Counted from the first letter of the stretch, positions 43,425-51,979 are shown. The stretch: 57,232 nucleotides of DNA from Gemmatimonadaceae bacterium (GCA_019694735.1 JAIBBJ010000148.1:1-57232); one strand, 5' to 3'. A program made the numbers and translations. The notes: generated by a model not told the origin, from the sequence alone.

Positions 43425-43601
43425 ATGGTCGAGACCCGCACCCAGCCCGCGATCCCGCTCGCCGTCATCCGCCGGCGCGCCAGCATGGGCGAGCTCCCGC
43501 GCCTCGTGCCCGATCTCTGCGGGCGCGTCTGGGACGCGCTCCGCGCGCAGGGCGTGCGCGGCGGGCGGCACGTCGCCGTGTACTGGCTCGCCCCCTCATG
43601 A
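43425..43601 (+). CDS. GyrI-like effector-binding domain, N-terminal part only
   Basis: A 58-residue protein: AIPLAVIRRRASMGELPRLV, then PDLCGRVWDALRAQGVRGG and RHVAVYWLAPS. The pattern (AVxRRR...ELxxxxPxxCGxVWxxxRxxGxxxGRHVAVY) is the first half of the GyrI-like small-molecule-binding domain. The family is normally about 150 residues, so the second half is missing. CGGAGG precedes the ATG, and the stop overlaps the next start (ATGA), so it may still be translated. Confidence 0.6.
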   Translation: MVETRTQPAIPLAVIRRRASMGELPRLVPDLCGRVWDALRAQGVRGGRHVAVYWLAPS

Positions 43602-43810
43602 GCACCGATCGCCCGCCGGCCCGCCGCTCCTTCGCGCGCATCCTCGTCACCGCCGCCCTCGGCAGCGCCGCGATCACGCTGCTCCTGCGCTGGGCGACGC
43701 CGATCCCCGACGAACTGATCGCGATCGTCGCCGGCCTCGGCGCGGGGCTGTTCGCCGGCATCGCCTACTGGCGCGCGATGCCGGTGGACGACCCGCCCGC
43801 GCGTGGCTGA
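43598..43810 (+). CDS. Small membrane protein
   Basis: A 70-residue protein with two hydrophobic segments (FARILVTAALGSAAITLLLR; ELIAIVAGLGAGLFAGIAYW) joined by a short proline loop. It is coupled by ATGA to the shortened GyrI-like gene. Family unknown. Confidence 0.55.
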   Translation: MSTDRPPARRSFARILVTAALGSAAITLLLRWATPIPDELIAIVAGLGAGLFAGIAYWRAMPVDDPPARG

Positions 43811-43837
43811 CGCGCGCCACCTCCCGCCACGATCCCG

Positions 43838-44074
43838 ATGGGCACCCGACTCCAGACGTATGAGGCCCCCGGCATCACCGTGACGTTCGACCCCACGGTG
43901 TGCATCCACTCCGCCGTCTGCGTGCGCGGCCTGCCGCGCGTGTTCGACGTGAAGCGGAAGCGCTGGATCCAGCTCGAGCACGACACCGCGGAGCGCATCG
44001 CCGAGCAGGTCGCGCGCTGCCCGTCGGGCGCGTTGCAGGTGGTGCCGCCGGCGGTTCGCCGCGACACGCCCTGA
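43838..44074 (+). CDS. (4Fe-4S) mono-cluster protein, YjdI family
   Basis: A 78-residue protein: YEAPGITVTFDPTVCIHSAV, CVRGLPRVFDVKRKRWIQL and VARCPSGALQ. Cysteines at CIHSAVC and RCPSGAL, with the surrounding pattern, are those of YjdI proteins, small ferredoxin-like proteins of unknown role. Only three cysteines are visible, so one ligand may be another residue. Confidence 0.8.
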   Translation: MGTRLQTYEAPGITVTFDPTVCIHSAVCVRGLPRVFDVKRKRWIQLEHDTAERIAEQVARCPSGALQVVPPAVRRDTP

Positions 44075-44116
44075 TCGCGTACATTGGGGGCGTCCTCCCC
44101 TGCCCCCGGAGCGCCG

Positions 44117-44281
44117 ATGACGAAGCTGCTCGTGATGGCCGGCACGACCCTCGGCAGCGCGATCGGGTGGTGGCTCGGCGCCTACGTCGGGATCTTCACC
44201 GCGTTCACGCTCAGCATGGTGGGCTTCGGCGTCGGCATGTGGGGTGGGCGCCGGCTGGCGCGGCAGTGGGGCGTCGAGTGA
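44117..44281 (+). CDS. Small membrane protein
   Basis: A 54-residue protein with glycine-rich hydrophobic segments (MAGTTLGSAIGWWLGAYVGI; FTLSMVGFGVGMWGGRRLAR). It overlaps the next gene by GTGA. Family unknown. Confidence 0.55.
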   Translation: MTKLLVMAGTTLGSAIGWWLGAYVGIFTAFTLSMVGFGVGMWGGRRLARQWGVE

Positions 44282-44625
44282 CCGCGCTCCCCACGCGCGT
44301 GCGCGGCGTGCTGATCCTCGCGATGGGGCTCGCCCTCGGCTGGTGGCAGGTGTACCGGCCGCTCACCGCGCTCGCCCGCGGCGAGACCGAGGTCACCATC
44401 TCCAACGCGCTGATCGGCTTCGCCGCGGTGTTCACCGTGCTCGGCACGCTCTTCATCCTCATCGGCCCGCCGTTCGAGCGGCTGATGCACGAGGCGAAGC
44501 CGGTGGACGGCCGCTACCGCCCGCGCGCGGTGCTCTTCTTCTACGCGCCGATCGTGCTGCTCACCATCGGCTCGTTCCTGTTCGTGAAGATGCGGCTGGC
44601 GGCGATGGGGTTCACCGAGCGCTGA
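44278..44625 (+). CDS. Membrane protein with three hydrophobic segments
   Basis: A 115-residue protein: VRGVLILAMGLALGWWQVYR, ISNALIGFAAVFTVLGTLFI and AVLFFYAPIVLLTIGSFLFV. The GTG start overlaps the stop of the 54-residue membrane protein, so the two probably form a pair. Family unknown. Confidence 0.6.
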   Translation: MTALPTRVRGVLILAMGLALGWWQVYRPLTALARGETEVTISNALIGFAAVFTVLGTLFILIGPPFERLMHEAKPVDGRYRPRAVLFFYAPIVLLTIGSFLFVKMRLAAMGFTER

Positions 44626-44720
44626 GCGGCGCGCGGGGTGGTGTGCGGGCCGTCGCCCGCGCCGCGGTCCGCGGTGTATCGTACGGGAGCACCCTGTCCA
44701 CCCGTCCGAGGATCCGCCCG

Positions 44721-44951
44721 ATGGTGAAGCCGACCGACCGCAACGACACGCATCCCAACGCCGACCGCTTCCCCGCCGGGATGTCTGGCCCGGCGCTGCG
44801 CGCGCTCTCGCGCGCCGGCATCCGCACGATGTCGGAGCTCGCCAAGCGCACGCGCGCCGAGCTCGCCGCGCTGCACGGGATGGGGCCGAAGGGGATCCGC
44901 ACGCTCGAGACCGGGCTCGCCAAGATCGGCAAGCATCTCGCCACCGACTGA
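44721..44951 (+). CDS. Small helix-hairpin-helix protein
   Basis: A 76-residue protein. GMSGPALRALSRAGIRTMSE, then LAKRTRAELAALHGMGPKGI and RTLETGLAKIG, form a pair of helix-hairpin-helix motifs like the C-terminal domain of RNA polymerase alpha. Such small proteins bind DNA non-specifically or act in repair. It stands alone, 3 bases before the next start. Confidence 0.75.
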   Translation: MVKPTDRNDTHPNADRFPAGMSGPALRALSRAGIRTMSELAKRTRAELAALHGMGPKGIRTLETGLAKIGKHLATD

Positions 44952-44954
44952 CCG

Positions 44955-45485
44955 ATGACCGCGGACCCGCGCAGCCGCGCGCTGCTCCGGCATTTCCTCG
45001 GCGCGCTCGCGTACCGCCTGCAGAAATCGCTCCGCGGCGCGCCGCCGGCGTTCGGCGACTTCCGCGCGGCGCCGCTCGTGCGCACGCCGCACGAGCTCGC
45101 GTGGCACCTCACCGGCCTCATCGGCTACGCCCGCACCTTCTTCCATGGCGGCCACTACGCGCCGCCGCCGGTCGCGACGCTCGAGGAGGAGGTCGCGCGG
45201 TTCCACGCGCAGCTCGCGCTCCTCTCGTCCGACCTCGACGACCCGGCGCTCGCGTGCACGCTCACGGACGAGCAGCTGCTGCAGGGTCCGCTCGCCGACG
45301 CGATGACGCACGTGGGCCAGGTGGCGATGCTGCGGCGACTGGCGGGCGCGCCGGTTCCGTCGGAGAATTTCATCCACGCCCGCGTGGACGCGGCGAACGT
45401 CGGGCCGGCGCAGGCCGACCCGGCCGCGCCCGACAGGTGGTGGCGGCCCGACCAGGGGCCGCTGCCGCCGGGCCCGATCACCTGA
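44955..45485 (+). CDS. DinB-like protein
   Basis: A 176-residue protein: RHFLGALAYRLQKSLRGAPP, VRTPHELAWHLTGLIGYART with a His in helix 2, and ADAMTHVGQVAMLRRLAGAP with a His in helix 4. The helix plan and histidine positions are those of the DinB superfamily (DUF1569/DUF664-like). It is the second such gene in the window; the two share little sequence. Confidence 0.65.
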   Translation: MTADPRSRALLRHFLGALAYRLQKSLRGAPPAFGDFRAAPLVRTPHELAWHLTGLIGYARTFFHGGHYAPPPVATLEEEVARFHAQLALLSSDLDDPALACTLTDEQLLQGPLADAMTHVGQVAMLRRLAGAPVPSENFIHARVDAANVGPAQADPAAPDRWWRPDQGPLPPGPIT

Positions 45486-45523
45486 CGCGTCCTGCCGTCC
45501 TCCCGCCCGCCCCGGACCACCCG

Positions 45524-46045
45524 ATGCGACTCGCCTCCGTGCTGCGCCGCGCCCTCGTCCCGCTGCTCCTCGCCGCCGCGGCGTGCGGCACCGTCGAGAC
45601 CATCAAGGACCTGCAGTCCCTCGTCGGTGCGCTGCAGGAGCGGTTCGGCGAATCGGTGAGCGTGAACCTCTCCAACGGCCGCCTGCTCACGCTCACCTTC
45701 GTGAACAGCCGCATCGCCGACCTCCCGGGCGAGGAGCGCACGCGCATCGCGCGCGAGGCGGCGGTGTTCGCGCTCGCGCGCTTCCCCGGCGCGGCGGCGG
45801 TGGACCGCGTGGAGGTCGCGTTCCAGTCCATGCGCGGAGGTGCCGGCGTCACGGTCTCGCGCACCGAGACGCCGATGTCGTTCCGCGCGGCGGAGCTGCG
45901 CGCCGCGGTGGATTCGCTCCGTGCGGCGACCGATACCACGCGCGCCACCGGCGCGCCGGCATCCGCCATGCCCGCCCCCGCCGCCCCGGCGCCGGCCGAC
46001 TCCGCGCCGCCGGGCGGCGGTGCCGCACCGCCGCCCGCGCCCTGA
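45524..46045 (+). CDS. Putative lipoprotein
   Basis: A 173-residue protein with a lipoprotein signal (ALVPLLLAAAACGTVE; Cys 22), a body of LQSLVGALQERFGESVSVNL and TLTFVNSRIADLPGEERTRI, and a proline-alanine tail. It is unlike any family I can name. The next gene starts at the last base of its stop. Confidence 0.6.
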   Translation: MRLASVLRRALVPLLLAAAACGTVETIKDLQSLVGALQERFGESVSVNLSNGRLLTLTFVNSRIADLPGEERTRIAREAAVFALARFPGAAAVDRVEVAFQSMRGGAGVTVSRTETPMSFRAAELRAAVDSLRAATDTTRATGAPASAMPAPAAPAPADSAPPGGGAAPPPAP

Positions 46046-46506
46046 TGTCCGCCGCGCACGGTGCCGCCTGTGCCGACTGCGGCGCACGCTACGCGCACGC
46101 CGACGACTCCTGCACGGTGCGCTTCGACACCCTCCTCGCGCTCGACCACTCCCACCGTGAGCCGTGGGGGAGCCGCCACGGGCTCGCCTTCGCCGTCTTC
46201 GCGCTGCAGCACCCGTCGCGCTACGACGCGCGCACGCAGGCCCGGTCGCATGAACTGCTCTCGCGCGTGCTCGTGGCGCAGGAGCCGCTCGACGCGGTGG
46301 TGCGCGACTTCCGCGCGCGCGACCGGCGCACGCGACGCGCCCCGGTCGCGCTCGCCGCGCCGGCGGCCGCCCCGCGCCGCTACGCCGTCACCATCGCCGA
46401 CCTCGACGACTTCGGGGCCGACCGCTATCCCGCCGACCTCGACCGCTGGGGCCGCGCGACGCTCGACGCGCTCGGGCCGCTGCCGCACGACCCCGACCTC
46501 ACCTGA
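46045..46506 (+). CDS. DUF5946-like protein
   Basis: A 153-residue protein with a zinc-like pair near the start (CADCGARYAHADDSC), then FDTLLALDHSHREPWGSRHG and LAFAVFALQHPSRYDARTQA. This is the pattern of DUF5946 proteins; function unknown. One base overlaps the preceding stop (TGATG). Confidence 0.6.
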   Translation: MSAAHGAACADCGARYAHADDSCTVRFDTLLALDHSHREPWGSRHGLAFAVFALQHPSRYDARTQARSHELLSRVLVAQEPLDAVVRDFRARDRRTRRAPVALAAPAAAPRRYAVTIADLDDFGADRYPADLDRWGRATLDALGPLPHDPDLT

Positions 46507-46557
46507 CCGCCCGCCGCGCTTGACGGCGCCCGTCCCCGCCCCCAACTCATAGGCACC

Positions 46558-47016
46558 ATGCTCGGCTTCCTCGGCTCCGATCCGTTCCAGCACCCGACCC
46601 TCGGCACCTTCGAGCGGAAGGGCGGCCAGTGGCGCGGCACCGGCACGCTGCTCGGCGCGCGCGCCGAGCTTCGGCTCGCCGGCGACCGCAAGGCACCGAG
46701 CCCGGCCGCGCTCGCGATCGCCGAGCAGCTGGGGGCGTGGGTGAGCGCGTCACGCGACACGCTCGCGCGCGAGCTCTTCGCGCACTACGAGCCGATGCGC
46801 GAGGCGCACACGGAGGGCGGGTTCGAGGGCGAGCTCCCGGCGATCGAGGCCGCCGGCGGCGTCTGGCCGCACGTGACGGTCGTGCACGCGGTGGTGGATC
46901 CCGCGCAGCGCGGCTTCTCGGTGGAGATCCACCTCGGCGTCGCCTGGGACGACGACCACACGCTCGGCGCGCGCTACCTCGACGGCGTGCTCGTGGAGCT
47001 CAACGGGAGCGTATGA
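46558..47016 (+). CDS. Hypothetical protein
   Basis: A 152-residue protein: FQHPTLGTFERKGGQWRGTG, LARELFAHYEPMREAHTEGG and VWPHVTVVHAVVDPAQRGFS, then LGVAWDDDHTLGARYLDGVL. The arrangement resembles DUF6985/DUF2004-type immunity-like proteins, but I do not assign it. It overlaps the next gene (ATGA). Confidence 0.55.
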   Translation: MLGFLGSDPFQHPTLGTFERKGGQWRGTGTLLGARAELRLAGDRKAPSPAALAIAEQLGAWVSASRDTLARELFAHYEPMREAHTEGGFEGELPAIEAAGGVWPHVTVVHAVVDPAQRGFSVEIHLGVAWDDDHTLGARYLDGVLVELNGSV

Positions 47017-47306
47017 GCGACGTCGTGTTCGCCGCCGAGCCGACGCCCGAGGAGCGCGGGCGCGCCCTGGAGGCCGCGTGCCGCGAGATCGAGCGCGCCC
47101 ATCGGCGCGACCTCGTGGCGACGATGCTGCTCCTCGCGCTGTACTGCGTGGTGGGGCTCGCCGGGATGAGCTGGGCGGTGGCGTCCACCGACCCGCGGCT
47201 CGCGCCGGTCGTGTTCTGGGGTGCGCTCTGCTTCGCGAACGCGGGGATCCTGCTCACGCTGCTCGAGGCCTACCGCCGCCACGTCGCGCGCGAGCGCGAC
47301 GGCTGA
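47013..47306 (+). CDS. Two-helix membrane protein
   Basis: A 97-residue protein with a charged N-terminal helix (ERGRALEAACREIERAHRRD) and two membrane segments (MLLLALYCVVGLAGMSWAVA; VVFWGALCFANAGILLTLLE). It is ATGA-coupled to the gene before it. Family unknown. Confidence 0.6.
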   Translation: MSDVVFAAEPTPEERGRALEAACREIERAHRRDLVATMLLLALYCVVGLAGMSWAVASTDPRLAPVVFWGALCFANAGILLTLLEAYRRHVARERDG

Positions 47307-47358
47307 ACGCGCGGCATGCGCCTCGCGCGCCTCGCGCGCCTCGCGCGTGGCGCGGGGT

Positions 47359-47877
47359 TCAGCGCACGCCGCAGCGCCAAGCCGCCTCGACCGTCGCGTA
47401 GCCGATCCGCGGGAGCAGCTGCTCCGCCGCGAGGACGATCCCCCAGAAGACGACGAGCAGCGACACCGCGTGCGCCACCGCGACGCGGACCTTCCACGCG
47501 GTCCAGCTCGCCCAGAAGCCGGAGATGAGCACCGCGGCGACGACGCCGAGGTAGGCGTGGAGCATCCAGCCGCAGCTGTTGGCGTACGGCCAATAGACCG
47601 TCGCGACGCCGAGTCCCGCGGCGGCGCTGACGCGGAGCCAGACGCCGGCGAGGGCCATCCGACGCTCGGCGGCTGCGGTCTCCCCGGGGGAGCGCGTCGG
47701 CAGGGCCGGGCTGCGGAAGGCCTGCGACGGCCGCGCCGGCGGGCCGGCCGCCGCGAAGGACGCCGGCTCCGGGTCGCCCTGGAGCTTGGGGTCCGCGCCC
47801 GGCAGCTGCCGGATGAGGCGGTCGATCTCGTGGCCGAACGAATCGGTGAAGCTGCGGATGCGCTCCCTGGTGCCCAT
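47359..47877 (-). CDS. Membrane protein with four hydrophobic segments
   Basis: A 172-residue protein: MGTRERIRSFTDSFGHEIDR, a proline-rich linker, then LAGVWLRVSAAAGLGVATVY, MLHAYLGVVAAVLISGFWAS and VAHAVSLLVVFWGIVLAAEQ. I chose ATG 47877, with GGAGG 6 bases upstream. It is convergent with the gene at 47013. Family unknown. Confidence 0.65.
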   Translation of the reverse strand: MGTRERIRSFTDSFGHEIDRLIRQLPGADPKLQGDPEPASFAAAGPPARPSQAFRSPALPTRSPGETAAAERRMALAGVWLRVSAAAGLGVATVYWPYANSCGWMLHAYLGVVAAVLISGFWASWTAWKVRVAVAHAVSLLVVFWGIVLAAEQLLPRIGYATVEAAWRCGVR

Positions 47878-47937
47878 CGGTCCTCCCTCCGTGCGCGGTG
47901 CGACGGGGAAGCGACGCGCGAGGCCGGGATGACGAAA

Positions 47938-47964
47938 GGGCACCGTCACGCTGTGACGGTGCCC
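47938..47964 (-). terminator. Hairpin terminator behind the outer-membrane protein gene
   Basis: A perfect 12-base stem (GGGCACCGTCAC and its complement) around a 3-base loop. Read on the minus strand, it is followed by TTTCGT and lies 22 bases past the stop of the gene at 47987, so it fits a rho-independent terminator for that gene. Confidence 0.75.
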
Positions 47965-47986
47965 CTCAAGTCGTATGGAAGGGCGC

Positions 47987-48610
47987 TCAGCGCCGCTTGC
48001 TCGGCACCCAGCGGAACATGATGCCGATCGCGCCGGCGTCGAACTCGGTGTCGGTCTCGTCGGTGTAGGTCATCGCCGTGTAGGTGGCATAGATCCACTT
48101 GTAGCCGAGCTCGAGGGTGAGTCCGGGGCTCGCGGTGAGGTCGGCGTCGGGGAAGAAGCCGTCGCCCTTCACGCGCACCGCGGTGTGCTGGGTGACGCCG
48201 GCACCGGCCCACCACTTCTCGTCGAGCATCCAGCGCGCGACGACCTCGACCGGCACGCGCGTGATGCCGATGTCGGCGTTCTCGGAGGCGTTGGTGACGA
48301 ACTTGAGGCCGATGGTGCCGGTGATCGAGAGGCGCGGCTGCGCGGGGAGGCGGTACTGGAGGCCGGCGGCGATGGTGCCGCCCTGGCCGGTGGTCAGGTT
48401 CTGCGTCGAGCCGTCGGTGAAGGTGAGCTCGATGATGCGCGCGCCACCGAACTCGAAGCCGCCCTCGACGACGAATGCCGCGCCCGGGGCGGGCGTGCGG
48501 AACGGCGCGCCGGACGCGCCGGCGGCGGCGCCCGCGCCGGACTTCGACTGGGCGGCGAGGGTGGCGGGGAGCGCGAGCACGAGCAGGGTGCGGGCGGCGG
48601 GACGGAGCAT
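47987..48610 (-). CDS. Small outer-membrane beta-barrel protein
   Basis: A 207-residue protein with a signal peptide (RTLLVLALPATLAAQ) and an eight-strand-like barrel: AAFVVEGGFEFGGARIIELT, IAAGLQYRLPAQPRLSITGT, IGLKFVTNASENA, VVARWMLDEKWWAGAGVTQH and LELGYKWIYATYTAMTYTDE. Function unknown. A terminator hairpin follows. Confidence 0.75.
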   Translation of the reverse strand: MLRPAARTLLVLALPATLAAQSKSGAGAAAGASGAPFRTPAPGAAFVVEGGFEFGGARIIELTFTDGSTQNLTTGQGGTIAAGLQYRLPAQPRLSITGTIGLKFVTNASENADIGITRVPVEVVARWMLDEKWWAGAGVTQHTAVRVKGDGFFPDADLTASPGLTLELGYKWIYATYTAMTYTDETDTEFDAGAIGIMFRWVPSKRR

Positions 48611-48739
48611 CGTCGTGGGCAGGGCTGGAGGTGGCGGGCCGGGTGGCCGGAACGCGAGGGAAGGTAATGGGGGGACCGCGCCCGGGCGGAGCCCCGCACC
48701 GCGGCCGCGGCCCCGCCGGCGCGACTATCTTTCCCCGCG

Positions 48740-49720
48740 ATGTCGCTCTCCGTCCGCTTCCTCGGCACCTCGGCGTCGCGCCCCACCGTGGAGCGCGGGC
48801 TCTCCTCGATCGCGGTCACCCGCGAGGGGGAGACGATGCTGTTCGACTGCGGCGAGGGGACGCAGCGCCAGATGATGCGCTGGCAGGTCGGCTTCACCTT
48901 CGGCGACCTCTTCTTCACGCACTTCCACACCGACCACTTCCTCGGCGCGCTCGGGCTGCTGAAGACGCTCGCGCTGCAGGCGCGGACCGAGCCGCTGCGC
49001 GTGTGGGGCCCCAAGGGCGCGATCGCGCTGTTCAAGCGCGCCGAGGGGCTCGGCAACGAGAAGCTCACCTTCCCGCTGCAGGTGGCGGAGGTGGAGCCGG
49101 GGACGCCGATCGCGCGCAAGGACTACGAGATCCGCCCGTTCAGCGTGGAGCACCGCAACGGGGCCGCGGTGGGGTACGCGCTCGTCGAGCACGAGCGCCG
49201 CGGCCGGTTCGACCCCGACCTCGCGCGCGCGCTCGGGATCCCCGAGGGCCCGCTCTGGGGCCGGATCCACAAGGGCGAGACGATCACGCTCGACGACGGC
49301 CGCCGCATCGCGCCCTCGACGCTGGTGGGCCCGACGCGGCCCGGCCGCACGCTCGTCATCACCGGCGACACGCGTCCCTGCGCGGCGACGATCCAGCATG
49401 CGCAGGACGCGGACCTGCTCGTGCACGAGGCGACGTTCGGCGACGAGGAGCAGGCGCGCGCGGCGGAGACGATGCACAGCACGGCGCGCGAGGCGGCGAC
49501 GGTGGCGCGGATGGCGAACGTGCGCACGCTCGCGCTGACGCACTTCTCGGCGCGCTACTCGCGCGACCCGTCGGACCTGCAGCGCGAGGCGCGCGAGGCG
49601 TTCGCGGGGACGCTGGTGATGGCGAAGGACGGCCTCGAGCTCGAGGTGCCGTACCGCGATGCGGTCCCCGCGGGCGATGCGGGCGGCGCAGGCGGCGCGG
49701 GCGACACCGCCGCGGGTTGA
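48740..49720 (+). CDS. rnz: Ribonuclease Z
   Basis: A 326-residue metallo-beta-lactamase-fold nuclease that trims tRNA 3' ends. It starts VRFLGTSASRPTVERGLSSI and has MLFDCGEGTQRQMM, the metal-binding motif THFHTDHFLGALGLL, PFSVEHRNGAAVGYALVEHE, VITGDTRPCAATIQHAQDAD, HEATF and ALTHFSARYS. All expected histidines and aspartates are present. The C terminus has an extra Gly/Ala tail. No partner genes are evident. Confidence 0.95.
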   Translation: MSLSVRFLGTSASRPTVERGLSSIAVTREGETMLFDCGEGTQRQMMRWQVGFTFGDLFFTHFHTDHFLGALGLLKTLALQARTEPLRVWGPKGAIALFKRAEGLGNEKLTFPLQVAEVEPGTPIARKDYEIRPFSVEHRNGAAVGYALVEHERRGRFDPDLARALGIPEGPLWGRIHKGETITLDDGRRIAPSTLVGPTRPGRTLVITGDTRPCAATIQHAQDADLLVHEATFGDEEQARAAETMHSTAREAATVARMANVRTLALTHFSARYSRDPSDLQREAREAFAGTLVMAKDGLELEVPYRDAVPAGDAGGAGGAGDTAAG

Positions 49721-49760
49721 CCGTACCGCGCCGCGCCACGCCGCGCGGCGCGCGGCGTGG

Positions 49761-50177
49761 CTAGGGCGTCACGACCGGTTCGGGGACCAGCGGCTGCCGC
49801 CCGGCGAAGCCGGCGTCGAGCTCGTGCCAGTGCGTGACCGCGGGCTCGCCGCGCAGCCAGCAGAGGTACACCGCGCGGCCCTCGCGCTCGGCCGGGAAGT
49901 CGAACAGGCCGCGGTCCATCGCCTTGCACTCGACGCCGAGCTGGTCGAGCTCCTTCACGAAGCCCTCGATCTCGGCGGCGGCGCGCTGGATGCCGCGCTG
50001 CAGCAGCTCGAGCTCGGGGTCGGGGCGCGCCGGCGTCGCGTTGGCGCTGCGCAGCTCGAAGCGGTCCATCAGCCCGCGCCACTCCCCGTAGGTGCGGACG
50101 AGGTCCTCGGCGATGCGGCGCAGCAGCGGGAGCGCGCGGTTGGCGCGCTCGACGGTCCAGGGCTGGTTCGGATGCAT
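49761..50177 (-). CDS. DUF2203 family protein
   Basis: A 138-residue protein: WTVERANRALPLLRRIAEDL, LQRGIQRAAAEIEGFVKELD, QLGVECKAMDRGLFDFPAER and VYLCWLRGEPAVTHWHELDA. These are DUF2203 hallmarks (GVExKxxxxGLxDFP...CWxxGE...WHExxxGFxGRQP). Function unknown. The ATG overlaps the stop of the thioesterase gene by one base. Confidence 0.9.
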   Translation of the reverse strand: MHPNQPWTVERANRALPLLRRIAEDLVRTYGEWRGLMDRFELRSANATPARPDPELELLQRGIQRAAAEIEGFVKELDQLGVECKAMDRGLFDFPAEREGRAVYLCWLRGEPAVTHWHELDAGFAGRQPLVPEPVVTP

Positions 50178-50680
50178 CAGGCGTCCCCCGTGATGAGGCC
50201 GGCCTCGGCGTCGCGCTCGGCGAGGCGGCGCTGGCGGCGCGCGGCCGCGGCGGCTTCGCGCCGCTGCTGCTCCGGCGTCTCGGCGACGAGCGTCGGGACC
50301 GTCGCCGGCGTGCCGTCGGCGCCGATCGCGACGAAAGTGAGGTAGCAGGAGTTGGTGTGGCGGCGCTCGCCGGTGCGGAGGTCCTCGGCCTCGACGCGCA
50401 CGCCGACCTCCATCGAGGTGCGGTGGGCGAGGTTCACGCTCGCCTTGAGGATGACGAGCTCGCCGACCTGGATCGGCTCGCGGAACTCGACGCGGTCCAC
50501 CGAGACGGTGACGCACTGGTGGCGCGCGTGGCGCATCGCGCAGACGACGGCGGTCTTGTCCACGAGGGCCAGCACGACGCCGCCGAAGACATGGCCGAGG
50601 GTGTTGGCGTCCTCGGGCATCATCAGGGCGGTGGACTCGTGCTGCGAGGCGCGCACGGGCAGCGAGGCGCGGACGGTCAC
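50177..50680 (-). CDS. Acyl-CoA thioesterase, hotdog fold (YciA/ACOT type)
   Basis: A 167-residue thioesterase: TALMMPEDANTLGHVFGGVV with the N-x-x-G-x-x-x-GG active-site pattern and the catalytic Asp in ALVDKTAVVCAMRHA. VSVDRVEFREPIQVGELVIL and NSCYLTFVAIGADG complete it. It hydrolyses acyl-CoA; the chain length is not predictable. The GTG start overlaps the stop of the preceding gene (GTGA). Confidence 0.92.
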   Translation of the reverse strand: MTVRASLPVRASQHESTALMMPEDANTLGHVFGGVVLALVDKTAVVCAMRHARHQCVTVSVDRVEFREPIQVGELVILKASVNLAHRTSMEVGVRVEAEDLRTGERRHTNSCYLTFVAIGADGTPATVPTLVAETPEQQRREAAAAARRQRRLAERDAEAGLITGDA

Positions 50681-51942
50681 GTGCCACTCCGGGAACGGTG
50701 GGTCGGGGCCGCGCGGCGGGGTGCCGCGGGCGGGAGGCGGCGCGGCGTCACCGCCGCGGGATGGAGGCGCGCCGCGGGGCGCACGGCGGGGCGCAGGGCG
50801 GCCCCGGGGATCGGGCCGCGGGGCTCGTGCCGGACGATGCGGTTCTCGCCCGAGTAGAACGAGGCCTCGTTGAACGCCTTGGTCAGCGCCGCGCGCGTGC
50901 CCGGCGCCTCGGTGCTGTCCTCGAGCCACATCACGCGCAGCACCGGCGCGGGCACCGAACCGAGCCGCCATTCGGTGCCGTCGCGGCCGCGGAGCGCGAG
51001 CGCGACGCGGGCGCGCGGCGCGTCGGCCGGCCGCCCGACGAGGGTGAACGCGTCGCGCGGCCAGGTGCGCTCCTCGATGCGCTCGTCGATCGGGTACTCG
51101 CCGCGCAGCGCCTCGAACCACGCCGGCGGCTCCACCGGCGCCGGGTCGAGCTCCAGCACCGTGGCCTCCTCCTCCGCGTTCGCCTGCGTCACCGCGAAGC
51201 GCACCTGCAGCGCGCGGTCGAGCACGGCGAGCGAGAAGGAGCGCGGGTCGAACGCGTAGCGGTCGGCGGTGGGGACGGGGGCCACGGCGGAGTCGGCCGC
51301 GAGCACGAGCGAGTCGTGCATCGCGGTCCAGCGGTCGCGGGCGGCGGCGATCGCGCGCCGGGCCGGCGCCGCGCCGATGATCGCGTCGAGCGGCGCCGGG
51401 CTCGCGGTGCGCAGGTCGATCACGCCGCGCCGCGCGCCGTGCGCCGACGTCCCGCCGATCACGTCCACGTCGGTGCGGTACTCGAACGAGAGCCAGGGGC
51501 CGTGCACGTCGAGCACGAGCAGGTCCGCGGTCGCGACGGTGCGCGGGTCCTCGGTGCCGTGCTCGTCGGCCTCGAGCGGGCGCTCGTCGGGGTTCGCCGC
51601 CGCGTAGGCGCGCGCGAGCAGCGGCATCAGCGTGTCGGCGACGAGCTGCACCGAGTCGCCGCTGATGAGGTCGCGCTTGAAGAGGCGCTGGCCGATGAAG
51701 ACCGCGTCGTAGAACGAGTAGTCGTCGTCGGCGGCGTAGATCTCGCTGAACCGGCCGCCGACCTGCGCGAGCACCATCGGCGCGCCGCGGACGCGGATGC
51801 CGTCGGCCTCGGAGCGGATCCAGAAGACCGAGTCCGCCGCCGCGACGATGAACTCCGCCACCGGCGCCGGCACCGGCTCCGGCGCCCGCTCGCACCCGGC
51901 GAGGAGCGCAAGGACGAGCGGGAGGGCGGCGGCGCGGCGCAT
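50677..51942 (-). CDS. Putative lipoprotein, hypothetical
   Basis: A 421-residue protein with a lipoprotein signal (AAALPLVLALLAGCERAPE; Cys 17). The body has DSVFWIRSEADGIRVRGAPM, LISGDSVQLVADTLMPLLAR and ASFYSGENRIVRHEPRGPIP. The C-terminal 50 residues are a low-complexity Arg/Pro/Ala run that may be over-read. Family unknown. Confidence 0.65.
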   Translation of the reverse strand: MRRAAALPLVLALLAGCERAPEPVPAPVAEFIVAAADSVFWIRSEADGIRVRGAPMVLAQVGGRFSEIYAADDDYSFYDAVFIGQRLFKRDLISGDSVQLVADTLMPLLARAYAAANPDERPLEADEHGTEDPRTVATADLLVLDVHGPWLSFEYRTDVDVIGGTSAHGARRGVIDLRTASPAPLDAIIGAAPARRAIAAARDRWTAMHDSLVLAADSAVAPVPTADRYAFDPRSFSLAVLDRALQVRFAVTQANAEEEATVLELDPAPVEPPAWFEALRGEYPIDERIEERTWPRDAFTLVGRPADAPRARVALALRGRDGTEWRLGSVPAPVLRVMWLEDSTEAPGTRAALTKAFNEASFYSGENRIVRHEPRGPIPGAALRPAVRPAARLHPAAVTPRRLPPAAPRRAAPTHRSRSGT

Positions 51943-51979
51943 GGGTTCAAATATAGAGGCCGCGCCGCGCCGCGCCGCC

